Source of the DNA: Calidifontibacillus oryziterrae
Lineage (GTDB): Bacteria > Bacillota > Bacilli > Bacillales > Bacillaceae_J
Reading direction: 5' to 3'
Length of the DNA stretch: 64,000 bases
Assembly (NCBI RefSeq): GCF_000331575.1
Contig: NZ_ANOK01000003.1
Coordinates: forward strand, 248,001 to 312,000
Shown: one piece after another, positions 47,179 through 55,470 of the stretch
Layout: each line of letters opens with the position of its first letter
Position numbering within the stretch: the stretch's first letter is position 1
The notes under the pieces: model-generated
Seen by the model: the letters and a program-made list of their open reading frames with translations, nothing else
Databases searched by the model: none
Told to the model about the DNA's origin: nothing
Position numbers and translations under genes: made by a program

Positions 47179-47703
47179 ATGGAGAAAATAGATGAATACA
47201 GACTTCCAATTCAACTTGCTACCTATTTTCAAGATAGTAAAAAAGTCAGTGAATTTCTTAACGAAAAGGTTTTAGAAGATATAGAAGAGTTATATACGAT
47301 GTATAAATCGCTTTACCTTTTTGATGAAACCGAATTTAGTAAATATGCCATAAAGTGTGTTGAAAGGTGTAAGGATATTGATGGTTTCTATTATTATTTT
47401 AAAAAAGTTATTGATTCTAGTATTGAATTAAACTCTAAAGGGAACATGAAAAGTAACTCTGGTATAGATATTGATTATGTAGATAAAATCTTTAAAAAAG
47501 TATCCAACCTTTTTGTTAAAAACTTAGAGGAAATAAAGGATGGGTGGGGTATTTTAAATATAAAAAATACTTATACTTTGTTGGGAAAGCTAGAACTTAT
47601 TTGTGAGTTAGTCGAAGATGAATTTTATTTAGATGTGTTAACAATGGGGAAGGTAATAATTGAAAGATATGAAGACAAAGGAAACGAAGATTATATGGGG
47701 TAA
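47179..47703 (+). CDS. Hypothetical helical protein paired with an XRE regulator
   Basis: 174 residues, preceded by CAGGAGGAAAT. Acidic and helical, with no membrane segment and no catalytic motif I recognise; it begins MEKIDEYRLPIQLATYF and has a central KKVSNLFVKNLEEIKDGWG. The divergent XRE gene and the shared operator suggest a regulated stress, toxin-antitoxin or phage-related pair, but nothing in the protein proves it. Confidence 0.7.
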   Translation: MEKIDEYRLPIQLATYFQDSKKVSEFLNEKVLEDIEELYTMYKSLYLFDETEFSKYAIKCVERCKDIDGFYYYFKKVIDSSIELNSKGNMKSNSGIDIDYVDKIFKKVSNLFVKNLEEIKDGWGILNIKNTYTLLGKLELICELVEDEFYLDVLTMGKVIIERYEDKGNEDYMG

Positions 47704-47936
47704 CTCAATCTATTTGTAGAAAAAAATGCTTATTACGGTACCGACACGGTGCGTTTTTCGACAGCAGGTCATACAAGAATTTCAGTATATTATGATTTTT
47801 TCTATAATGGTCACCTTAGTTTCACTGATTTGGCTATCTATTTTCAAAGACAAAACAATAGCTCTTTCTATTTAGTTAACGAGGGGTGAATGCTTAACAA
47901 GGGCATTAGCTTCTTTCATTATAGAGTAATGCAAAT

Positions 47937-47970
47937 AGAGTAGGCGCATGATTTTTCATGCGCCTACTCT
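47937..47970. terminator. Perfect hairpin directly before IS200 copy 2
   Basis: AGAGTAGGCGCATGA pairs perfectly with TCATGCGCCTACTCT around TTTT. The IS200 copy begins 4 bases later, possibly inside the original T tract. The segment 47704-47936 holds no ORF. Confidence 0.6.
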
Positions 47971-47974
47971 ATTA

Positions 47975-48736
47975 TATTATGGACTTCAGTCTGTTGAGCC
48001 TGAATAAGGCGAAGCATAAAACCACCCGCTATGCGGGTGGGCAGCAAATTGTTATACAAAAAAACTCACTTTCAGTCCTATAATAGAGATTGTTCAAGCC
48101 TCTAAAATAAGAAAGGAAAGTGAGTATTTTGGCAAATAAAGCGAATAATTTGGCACATACAAAATGGATGTGTAAGTACCATATCGTCTTCACTCCAAAG
48201 TATAGACGAAAAATAATTTACAATCAATATAGAAAGAGTATTGGAGAAATTTTAAGAACACTATGCAAATACAAGGGAGTAGAGATAATCGAAGGTCATT
48301 TAATGCCAGATCATGTGCATATGTTAGTGAGCATACCACCCAAGTTATCAGTTTCAAGTGTTATGGGATATTTAAAGGGGAAGAGCGCACTCATGATTTT
48401 TGACAAACATGCAAATTTAAAATATAAATTTGGAAACAGGCATTTTTGGGCTGAAGGATACTATGTAAGTACAGTAGGGTTAAACGAAGCTACAATAAAA
48501 AAATACATTCAAGATCAAGAAAAACATGATATAGCATTAGATAAATTAAGTGTGAAAGAATATACAGACCCTTTCAAAGGGTAGCCATGTAGTAAAAATA
48601 GCCCTTTAGGGGTGGCAAAAGTGGCAAAGGCAATAGAGGCTTGAATTCATATGAAAGCCAGCGCCTTTAGACGCTGGCCGGTAGTAAAGGCTTATAGCCT
48701 TAGTGCAAACCACCCTTTGGAAGGGTGGTTATGATT
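47975..48736 (+). mobile_element. IS200/IS605-family element, copy 2 (tnpA only)
   Basis: 762 bp, same length and orientation as copy 1. I count three base differences by eye (two near the left hairpin and a silent one late in tnpA), so the two copies separated recently. Left flank CTCTATTA, right flank TAATTTAT. Confidence 0.92.
48129..48584 (+). CDS. tnpA: IS200-type Y1 transposase TnpA, copy 2
   Basis: 151 residues from TTG 48129, identical in protein sequence to copy 1, with the same HUH pair (PDHVHML) and catalytic tyrosine (KKYIQDQ). The gene is intact, so both copies may be active. Confidence 0.95.
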   Translation: MANKANNLAHTKWMCKYHIVFTPKYRRKIIYNQYRKSIGEILRTLCKYKGVEIIEGHLMPDHVHMLVSIPPKLSVSSVMGYLKGKSALMIFDKHANLKYKFGNRHFWAEGYYVSTVGLNEATIKKYIQDQEKHDIALDKLSVKEYTDPFKG

Positions 48737-49545
48737 TAATTTATGTTAAGTTATCTAATTGATTTTTAATAAGGGATACGTTTCATAGTAACTATAAATA
48801 ATTCTAGGAATACAAGCTTTTTTGAGGTGAAATTAATTTGAACTATAAAGGGTATTAATGTCGTTACGTTTTACAGTAACTATAATTAGTTGCTCTTAAA
48901 TGTAACGATAATAAACCAGCAATAGGTTATTGATCAACAAATTATTTTTCATTGTTTGTGTCAATGATATATAGGTAAAATTGCATAGCGAAGAGATTTA
49001 CATATGGTAAAATAATAATTGTAAATAAACTGTAAACTATCCTGTTTGTAGAATTTCATTTTTAACAGAGTCATCTGAGATAGCCTATTATTATCCAGTT
49101 AACTTCAAAAAAACTCTATTTTTTAAAGGGCATTTGATTTAAAGGATTAATAGTTTATTGTTTTTGCTTATCTATAATATCTAAATATTGATAGTGTAAA
49201 GTGTCCGCATTTTGACGGGAATTGTGAGCGATATCGTAAATTCAGAGGTGAGGCGAACTTTTAAATAAAATGAAAGATTTGGAGAGTCTGCCAACCTTGC
49301 TAGTGAACAATATATGGCTATTGTTCACTATACAAAACCCTTTAAATTGGAAATTCAGTTCTAAATCAGCAGCCTGTTTTGGTAAAATGAACTTAAACTT
49401 TGTGAAAAGGTACACTTAAACTACCATGAAAATAACTTCGGGGATTCCGGAAAAAAGGCAATACTAAATAAGACGCAGCTCATTCATTTTTAAAAAAGGA
49501 GAGCGCCTGATCATTGAGGGTATGAGAAAGTATATATTTACTGGA
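48737..49545. other. Gap of about 810 bases: AACTATAA repeats and possible IS remnant
   Basis: No credible gene. CGTTTCATAGTAACTATAA (48779-48797) is repeated with two changes at 48867-48885, and a third AACTATAA lies at 48841-48848. At about 49198-49260 the stretch AAGTGTCCGCATTTTGACGG looks like the end of an insertion sequence, but no transposase is attached. Confidence 0.4.
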
Positions 49546-50768
49546 TTAAGAAGCTTCTGGTTCAGTTAATGTTACTGTGTAACCAAGACTTTCAAGTCTT
49601 TTTAATGAATGGCGTACGATTGCTTGTTGTCTTTGTTTATCAAAATAATCTTCTCCTAAGTCTACATACATTTCTTTGCATGTTAATAGATAATAAGCAA
49701 TACGTAACATTGCGTGAGCGACAACAATGCCTGTTCGTTTTTTACCTTTTCGAGCAGCATTCTACGATAAAGAGCGCCAAGATAATTTTTAGATCCTCTT
49801 ACGGAATGGGCTGCTTCAATTAAGGCGGACTTTAGGTATTTGTTACCTTTTCTTGTTTTGGACGATTTCCTTTTTCCTGCACTTTCATTATTACCGGGAA
49901 CCAGACCTGCCCATGAACACATGTGAGGCGCACTTGGAAATTGTTCTTTTACATTTGTTCCAACTTCAGATAGTATTTGCTCTGCCATTAGAGTGGCGAT
50001 ACCCGGTATGGAGTCTAAACGTTCAACATCTTCTTGATATTCACTCACCCTTTTTGCAACTTCATGATCAAGCATTTCAATCTGTTCTTTTAAAAAGTCG
50101 ATATGATTTAGAATTGTTTTAAGCATCATGCGTTGGTGTGGGCTTATGTAACCATATAATGCTAGTTCAAGTTCGTCTTTTTTCTTCTTTAATGTTCTAC
50201 GAGCGAAGCTTGCGAGTTTTATAGAATCTTCTTCGCCATCTGCAATCGCTCGAAGCATTTCTAAAGATGAATCGCCTATTATTTCTGATACAACAGATCC
50301 CAGCTTGATGTTAGCCCCTTCTAAAACCTTTTGAATTCGATTTTGTTGTCTAGCTGATTCTTCGATGATACTACGACGATATCGAACTAGTTCTCGTAAT
50401 TCTCGTTGAGTTCGGTCAGGAATAAAATTAGCTTTAAGTAATCCGTGACGAAGAAGTTTTGCAATCCATTCAGAGTCTTTAACATCAGTTTTTCGTCCCG
50501 GAACTGTTTTGATATGTTTGGCATTTACCACTAGAAATTCAATGTCCTCAGCTTCTAGTAAATTAACAATAGGTTTCCAATAAACACCAGTACTTTCCAT
50601 TGCAACATGAGTGCAGCCATGTTGCTTAATCCAGTCAATTAACTGTAGTAGAAAAATAGTATTCGTTGAAAATGTTTGAATCTCCTTTCCTTCAGGTGTG
50701 ACAACACATGCGGTGATGCTATCTTTATGAATGTCCATACCACATGCTCTTTCAATAATTACATCCAT
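49546..50768 (-). pseudogene. IS110-family transposase with a one-base frameshift
   Basis: The start ATG is at 50768 (MDVIIERACGMDIHKDSI). The N-terminal RuvC-like DEDD domain is present: D in GMDIHKD, E in AMESTGVYW, and D residues in GRKTDVKDSEWIAKLL. The C-terminal Tnp2 domain has SIPGIATLMAEQIL and the catalytic-serine region GNNESAGKRKSSKTRKGNKY. Near 49759-49761 one T (on the coding strand) is missing, so the frame switches and stops at 49683. The displaced frame continues with AARKGKKRTGIVVAHAMLRI to a stop at 49546, with a normal C-terminus. Only the last about 75 residues are lost, but the enzyme is probably inactive. Confidence 0.88.
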
Positions 50769-51000
50769 TGAAAAAACATCCTTTCTACGGTCAATATAAT
50801 CAGAGGCTGGTGCAACAACCAGAATAGGATTAATCTACCATGTGTGCTTCCCGTAGGGGAGCGACAATTAGTGGTGCAACATGGTCGCAAGAGTCAGATT
50901 AACGGAAGGGCTCTAACGCACCATAGCTCACCGACCTTCCTCACCCAGCCGTATAATCAGTATCGACGGGACAATTCATTTTCATTCTTTGTGGTGAAGC
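50769..51000 (-). ncRNA. Candidate IS110 non-coding end (bridge RNA region)
   Basis: The roughly 230 bases upstream of the transposase start have no ORF but many pairing segments: GCTTCCCGTAGGGGAGC (50846-50862), CTGGT...ACCAG near 50807-50822, and TTAATCT pairing with AGATTAA. GGTGCAACA occurs twice (50809-50817, 50873-50881). In IS110 elements of this layout the non-coding left end encodes a bridge RNA that specifies donor and target. The exact limits and guide loops are not determined. Confidence 0.5.
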
Positions 51001-51093
51001 ACTGTTTTTGACGCTTCGTTAACTAGAGAAGAGGCAGCAGTATCAATAAATAAATTTGACAAGTACATCTTTGAAGAAGATTCAATTATAACA

Positions 51094-51372
51094 ATGATAC
51101 TAAAAGGGCAGCTATTGATTGAAAGTCAAGTTGAGTCTTTATTAAATACAGTACTATTCGAATCGTCAGTATTCGATTTTAGTAGAATGTATCTTCCTCA
51201 AAAATTAGATTTACTTGTAGCAATTGGAGTATTTTCGAAAAGTGATGTCACGTACAGAAAATCAAGTGAAATGCAAATTGGCCCTCAAGAATCCAAAACT
51301 GGTTCCACATCGATTTTACGTTTAAATGAAATGATTTGTTCATCTTTAGTTCATAAAAGAGGTATATTCTGA
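51094..51372 (+). pseudogene. Possible remnant of an unrecognised gene
   Basis: An open stretch of 92 codons (LNTVLFESSVFDFSRMYLPQ, followed by KLDLLVAIGVF) without a convincing start or ribosome site, wedged between the IS110 end and hrtB. The protein-like part (about 51094-51250) may be the middle of a helical protein cut by the IS110 insertion. The 3' end runs through the hrtB promoter, so that part is not coding. Confidence 0.3.
51338..51370 (+). promoter_or_regulatory. HssR box and -10 of the hrtB promoter
   Basis: GTTCATCTT-TA-GTTCATAAA (51338-51357) is a direct repeat with 2-bp spacing, matching the known HssR site type (GTTCATATT twice). TATTCT (51365-51370) lies 16 bp after the start of the second half. 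There is no -35 hexamer, so activation is expected. Confidence 0.8.
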
Positions 51373-51403
51373 GGATGTCGAAAAGAGATTGGAGGAATTC
51401 ATG

Positions 51404-52438
51404 ATGAATCTTGCATTTAAAGAAATGAAAAAAAATAAAGTGAGATTTTTGATATTAGGTTCAATTGTTTTTCTCGTTAGTTTTCTTACTTTTATTATAT
51501 CGGGTTTGGCAAATGGATTATCGCAAGACAATGCCGGATTAATTAGGGATCTACCAGAAGGGCAATTTTATATGACTGAAGCTGCGGAGGAAACTAATAA
51601 TCTGTCAAAAATAGATAACAGTATCCAAAATGAAATAGTAAACAAACAAAAAGATGCTGTAGCATTCTCTGTTCAAATGGGTTTTCTAAATGGCAAGGAT
51701 GATAAACAACAAAGTGTTGCCTTTGTTACATCAAGCTATTCAAAGTTATTTGAAAATGTGAAACACGATGAAATTATATTAGACAGCTCATTAATGGATA
51801 AAGGAATAAAAGTTGGAGATACCTTAACTAACGATCATTTTAGCGGCAAATTTATTGTAAAAGGCTTTGCTGATCATAAGAAATATAGTCATGTCCCAGT
51901 TGCTTATATCAATAAGGAGGACTACAAAGAAATCTACAGAGTTGAAGAAATGCAAGTAGTCTTTATCCCAGGAGGGGATTCCTCTCAAGCATTCACAGGG
52001 TTACAATCATTTTCAAAGCATGATTTTCTAAATACGATTTCAAGTTATAAAGCAGAACAAATGTCCCTTAATATGATTATTTGGTTTTTAGTTGCCATTA
52101 GTGGAATGTTATTTGCTATCTTTTTCTACATGATGAACATTCAAAAGATTGGTTTATATGGCATTTTAAAAGCAATTGGCGTAAAAACGGGTAAATTATT
52201 TAAAATGATGTGGACACAGATGATTTTTATTACAGTGATTTCTCTTGCAATGTCTATTGCTCTTAGTCAAGTTTTTAATATCATTGCACCCGAAGGAATG
52301 CCTTTTCAATTAACTGGTGAAACAACGGCTCAATTGTCTATAGTCTTTCTAGTGATTGGCTTTATTGGGGCCTCACTCTCAGGCATTCAAATTAAGAAGA
52401 TTGAACCATTACAAGCAATACAACAAGGAGAGGTTTAA
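51404..52438 (+). CDS. hrtB: Heme efflux ABC transporter permease HrtB
   Basis: 344 residues from ATG 51404 (MNLAFKEMKKNKVRFLI), 8 bases after GGAGG; ATG 51401 is also possible. FtsX/MacB-like permease with one N-terminal helix (about 15-38), a large extracellular domain, and three C-terminal helices. It matches staphylococcal HrtB in length and in SSYKAEQMSLNMIIW and NIQKIGLYGILKAIGVKT. With HrtA it extracts excess heme from the membrane. An HssR box precedes it. Confidence 0.88.
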   Translation: MNLAFKEMKKNKVRFLILGSIVFLVSFLTFIISGLANGLSQDNAGLIRDLPEGQFYMTEAAEETNNLSKIDNSIQNEIVNKQKDAVAFSVQMGFLNGKDDKQQSVAFVTSSYSKLFENVKHDEIILDSSLMDKGIKVGDTLTNDHFSGKFIVKGFADHKKYSHVPVAYINKEDYKEIYRVEEMQVVFIPGGDSSQAFTGLQSFSKHDFLNTISSYKAEQMSLNMIIWFLVAISGMLFAIFFYMMNIQKIGLYGILKAIGVKTGKLFKMMWTQMIFITVISLAMSIALSQVFNIIAPEGMPFQLTGETTAQLSIVFLVIGFIGASLSGIQIKKIEPLQAIQQGEV

Positions 52439-52439
52439 T

Positions 52440-53150
52440 ATGACAATATTTACAATTGATGAAGTTAGAAAATCATTTACAAATGGAGAGGTAAAAGAAG
52501 AAATATTAAAAGGAATTAATCTTTCCCTACAAGAAGGGGAAGTGACGGCATTGGTTGGCGCATCAGGGTCTGGTAAAAGTACTCTTCTAACAATAGCGGC
52601 AGGACTTCAGCCTGCATCAGACGGAAAGATCATATTCGATGATAAAAATATGGCTGACATGAGTTCAGAACAAATCCGAAAGGTACGGGCAAGTAAATTT
52701 GGTTTTGTCTTTCAATTCGCCCATCTTGTACCCTTTTTAACAGTGGAAGAACAACTAATGCTCATGCTAGATGTCTCTGAAACGAAATTTAAGAAACAGG
52801 AACAAAAAAGAGAAGTGAACAGAATTCTACAATTAGTTGCAATGGACCATCGTAAAAATGCTTATCCACCTTCATTGTCAGGTGGGGAGAAACAGAGAGT
52901 TGCGATTGCTCGTGCAATCATTCATAAGCCTAAAGTTCTTTTCGCTGATGAACCAACTGCAAGTCTTGATTCGAAAAGATCTAGAGATGTAATGGCATTA
53001 ATCCGCGATTTAACCAAAACGCTAAACATTACTACCCTAATGGTTACACATGATGAAGAAATGCTCCCATACGCAGATCGTATAATCAAAATGAGCGATG
53101 GTCTAATTTCGCCGAATAAAGACTCAATTCTTGAGCTGCAAGGAGCTTAA
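52440..53150 (+). CDS. hrtA: Heme efflux ABC transporter ATPase HrtA
   Basis: 236 residues from ATG 52440, after AAGGAGAGG and directly following the hrtB stop. Walker A GASGSGKSTLLTIAAGL (about 41), Q-loop FQFAHL, signature LSGGEKQRVAIARAI and Walker B VLFADEPTASLD. Same order hrtB-hrtA in one operon. Confidence 0.9.
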   Translation: MTIFTIDEVRKSFTNGEVKEEILKGINLSLQEGEVTALVGASGSGKSTLLTIAAGLQPASDGKIIFDDKNMADMSSEQIRKVRASKFGFVFQFAHLVPFLTVEEQLMLMLDVSETKFKKQEQKREVNRILQLVAMDHRKNAYPPSLSGGEKQRVAIARAIIHKPKVLFADEPTASLDSKRSRDVMALIRDLTKTLNITTLMVTHDEEMLPYADRIIKMSDGLISPNKDSILELQGA

Positions 53151-53169
53151 GAATCCACCTAATTATAAG

Positions 53170-53203
53170 ACAGCCCTGCCTTCTTGCGCCGGGCTATTTT
53201 TTT
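53170..53203 (+). terminator. Terminator between hrtA and hssR
   Basis: AGCCCTG and CGGGCT pair around CCTTCTTGCGC, followed by ATTTTTTTG. hssRS is therefore probably expressed separately from hrtBA. Confidence 0.7.
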
Positions 53204-53246
53204 GTATACATTTTTAATAACAAGGTGATTGGTAGGGGATGACATT

Positions 53247-53924
53247 ATGACGAATATTCTAATTGTTGATGACGATATCAACATAGTACAACTTGTATAT
53301 ATTCACTTAACTGAACAAGGTTATCATGTGTTCAAAGCAAATAATGGTATTGAGGCCTTAGAAACACTTAAAAAGGAAATGTGTGACCTCGCTATTGTAG
53401 ACGTGATGATGCCTTATATGGATGGGTATGCTTTAACGAAAGAAATTAGAGCAAAATACGATATTCCGGTAATTCTTTTAACAGCCAAGAATCAAATTGA
53501 GGATAAGGAAAAGGGGTTTCAATCTGGAACGGATGATTATCTAGTTAAACCATTTGAACCAAAAGAATTAAGTTTTCGGATAAAGGCTTTGTTGCGGCGG
53601 TATGATGATCAATCAGACGAGTCTATTGTTCGTATGGGGAATATAACAATTAACAAAAAAAACTATGAAGTTCAAGTTGGAGACCGAACGATTCTTTTAC
53701 CTTTAAAGGAATTCGAACTTCTGTATTTTCTTATGTCAAAACCAATGCAAGTGTTTTCGAGGGATCACCTTATTGAACAGATTTGGGGCTTAGATTATGA
53801 AGGAGACGAACGAACGGTAGATGTTCATGTGAAAAGATTAAGAGAGCGTTTTTCGAAATTAACGGATGATTTTCAAATTAAAACAGTACGAGGGGTTGGA
53901 TATTCATTGGAGGCCAAGAAATAA
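53247..53924 (+). CDS. hssR: Heme response regulator HssR
   Basis: 225 residues from ATG 53247 (MTNILIVDDDINIVQLV), after TAGGGGATGA; TTG 53229 is rejected. Receiver domain (1-115) with D in IVDVMMPYMDG and K in DDYLVKPF; winged-helix OmpR DNA-binding domain (about 130-225) with EGDERTVDVHVKRLRE, as in staphylococcal HssR. It binds GTTCAT direct repeats; three lie in this window. The stop overlaps the hssS start (TAATG). Confidence 0.88.
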   Translation: MTNILIVDDDINIVQLVYIHLTEQGYHVFKANNGIEALETLKKEMCDLAIVDVMMPYMDGYALTKEIRAKYDIPVILLTAKNQIEDKEKGFQSGTDDYLVKPFEPKELSFRIKALLRRYDDQSDESIVRMGNITINKKNYEVQVGDRTILLPLKEFELLYFLMSKPMQVFSRDHLIEQIWGLDYEGDERTVDVHVKRLRERFSKLTDDFQIKTVRGVGYSLEAKK

Positions 53925-55306
53925 TGAAAACTCTTTACGTAAAATTCGTTGTCATTACGATTGGGATTATGGTTTTAAGCAGTGTCCTTGCTTTTATAAT
54001 ATCCAATACTTATTATCAGCAAAAGTTAAAACCATATAACGACCAAAAAATTACAAAGATTGCACAATCTATCGCTACATATACGAATGAGCACCCCAAT
54101 GTCAATTTAAAAGAGTACTTAGAAAACATCTCTTCAATTGGATATCAAATTTACCTGATCGATCCTGTTGGAGAAGAAGTCTTTTTTGGCACACCATTCA
54201 GAGATAAAAATATTTCGGTTTCAATCAAAGAACTTGTATTGAACGGCAATATCTACCATGGCATTCTTCAATTTCCGCAAGAAACGTTTGTAACAGGATT
54301 TTTTGCAAATGAATTGAAGAACACAATTGGTGTCCCATTAATACATAACGGAAAAAGTTATGCCCTTTTCCTCAGACCGGATATTAAACTTCTTTTTAGT
54401 GAGATGCATTTTTTAATTGGGTGGATGATTGTAATTATGATTTTTTTGACCATTGTTTTGGTGCTTTTTAATACTAAGTATTTAGTAAAGCCAATTTCAA
54501 AATTAACAAGAGCCACGAAATCACTTTCTAATGGTGATTACAATGTCGAACTCGATATTACTCGTCACGACGAGTTAGGGGACCTTTCACATAGCTTTTT
54601 ACGGATGGCAAGAAAATTGGAACAAATGGATGACATCAGAAAAGAGTTCATTTCTAACATTTCTCATGATATTCAGTCGCCTTTGTCCAATATAAAAGGT
54701 TATGTTGACCTATTAGAAAATGAATCAATCGGTTTAGAAGAAAGAGGTCAATACGTTTCCATCATTAATAATGAAATACAGAGGCTTTCAACGCTAACGA
54801 AACAACTATTACTTCTTGCCTCATTAGATCGCAATGATGATATTATGAAAAAAAGGACATTCAATGTTGGTCAGCAAATTAAAGAATTAGTACGAAATTA
54901 TCAATGGCTGGTAAGTGAAAAAGGTATTATGTTGAGCTATTCCTTACTGGATACTGAAATCATCGGTGACCCATCTTTACTCAATACGGTATGGGATAAC
55001 TTATTAACAAATGCGATTAAATATAACAAACCCGATGGAAGTATTGAAATATCAATTGAACAAAAAAGAGAATCGATGGTAGTAACCTTTAAAGATACGG
55101 GAATAGGATTAAATAGTACCGATATTGAAAGGATTTTCGACCGCTTTTATCGGGTAGATACCGCACGGACACGAACAATTGAGGGAACAGGCCTCGGGCT
55201 ATCCATTGTTTGGACCATTGTCAAAATGCATGATGGTCATATTCATGTGAATAGTAAAGAAAAGGAAGGAACTACGTTTATTGTTGAGTTACCTTTAAAT
55301 ATATAA
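53924..55306 (+). CDS. hssS: Heme sensor histidine kinase HssS
   Basis: 460 residues. Two membrane helices (about 8-28 and 165-187) enclose an extracellular sensor of about 130 residues with ETFVTGFFANELKNTIGVPL and FLRPDIKLLFSEMH, which match HssS of Staphylococcus aureus. HAMP at about 188-240. The phospho-histidine is in FISNISHDIQSPLSNI, the N box in NLLTNAIKYN, and the G boxes in FKDTGIGL and GTGLGLSIV. It phosphorylates HssR when heme is in excess. Confidence 0.88.
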   Translation: MKTLYVKFVVITIGIMVLSSVLAFIISNTYYQQKLKPYNDQKITKIAQSIATYTNEHPNVNLKEYLENISSIGYQIYLIDPVGEEVFFGTPFRDKNISVSIKELVLNGNIYHGILQFPQETFVTGFFANELKNTIGVPLIHNGKSYALFLRPDIKLLFSEMHFLIGWMIVIMIFLTIVLVLFNTKYLVKPISKLTRATKSLSNGDYNVELDITRHDELGDLSHSFLRMARKLEQMDDIRKEFISNISHDIQSPLSNIKGYVDLLENESIGLEERGQYVSIINNEIQRLSTLTKQLLLLASLDRNDDIMKKRTFNVGQQIKELVRNYQWLVSEKGIMLSYSLLDTEIIGDPSLLNTVWDNLLTNAIKYNKPDGSIEISIEQKRESMVVTFKDTGIGLNSTDIERIFDRFYRVDTARTRTIEGTGLGLSIVWTIVKMHDGHIHVNSKEKEGTTFIVELPLNI

Positions 55307-55326
55307 TTTCTATTTAAATTTTAATA

Positions 55327-55363
55327 AAAACCCCTGAAAGGATGGTTCCCTTTCAGGGGTTTT
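55327..55363 (+). terminator. Terminator after hssS
   Basis: AAAACCCCTGAAAGG and CCTTTCAGGGGTTTT form a perfect 15-bp stem, then TTTTG. It separates hssRS from the RND operon. Confidence 0.9.
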
Positions 55364-55398
55364 GTCATTCGGATTCCTTTGTTCAATAAAATTCACCT

Positions 55399-55431
55399 GT
55401 TCATACTGCGTTCATATAAGTATGGAATAAT
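55399..55431 (+). promoter_or_regulatory. HssR box and -10 of the RND operon promoter
   Basis: GTTCATACT-GC-GTTCATATA (55399-55418) and AATAAT (55426-55431), 16 bp after the start of the second half, as at hrtB. It lies 40 bases before the adaptor's ATG. Confidence 0.8.
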
Positions 55432-55470
55432 AGTAACCATATATTGGAACAAATAAAGGAGGAAATAAAA

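Noticed and set aside
47737-47760. Hairpin with T tract after the gene at 47179
   Set aside because: TACCG/CGGTG stem is short and partly wobble-paired; too weak to list as a terminator.
44299-48736. Composite transposon bounded by the two IS200 copies
   Set aside because: IS200/IS605 elements move as single strands and are not known to mobilise segments as classical composite transposons. The copies share orientation and have different flanks, so independent insertion is simpler.
49198-49260. IS21-type terminal sequence
   Set aside because: The phrase AAGTGTCCGCATTTTGACGG looks like an IS end, but no partner end or transposase was found, so no element is called.
49569-49823. Plus-strand frame over the IS110 gene end
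   Set aside because: It is the antisense of the displaced C-terminal part of the transposase.
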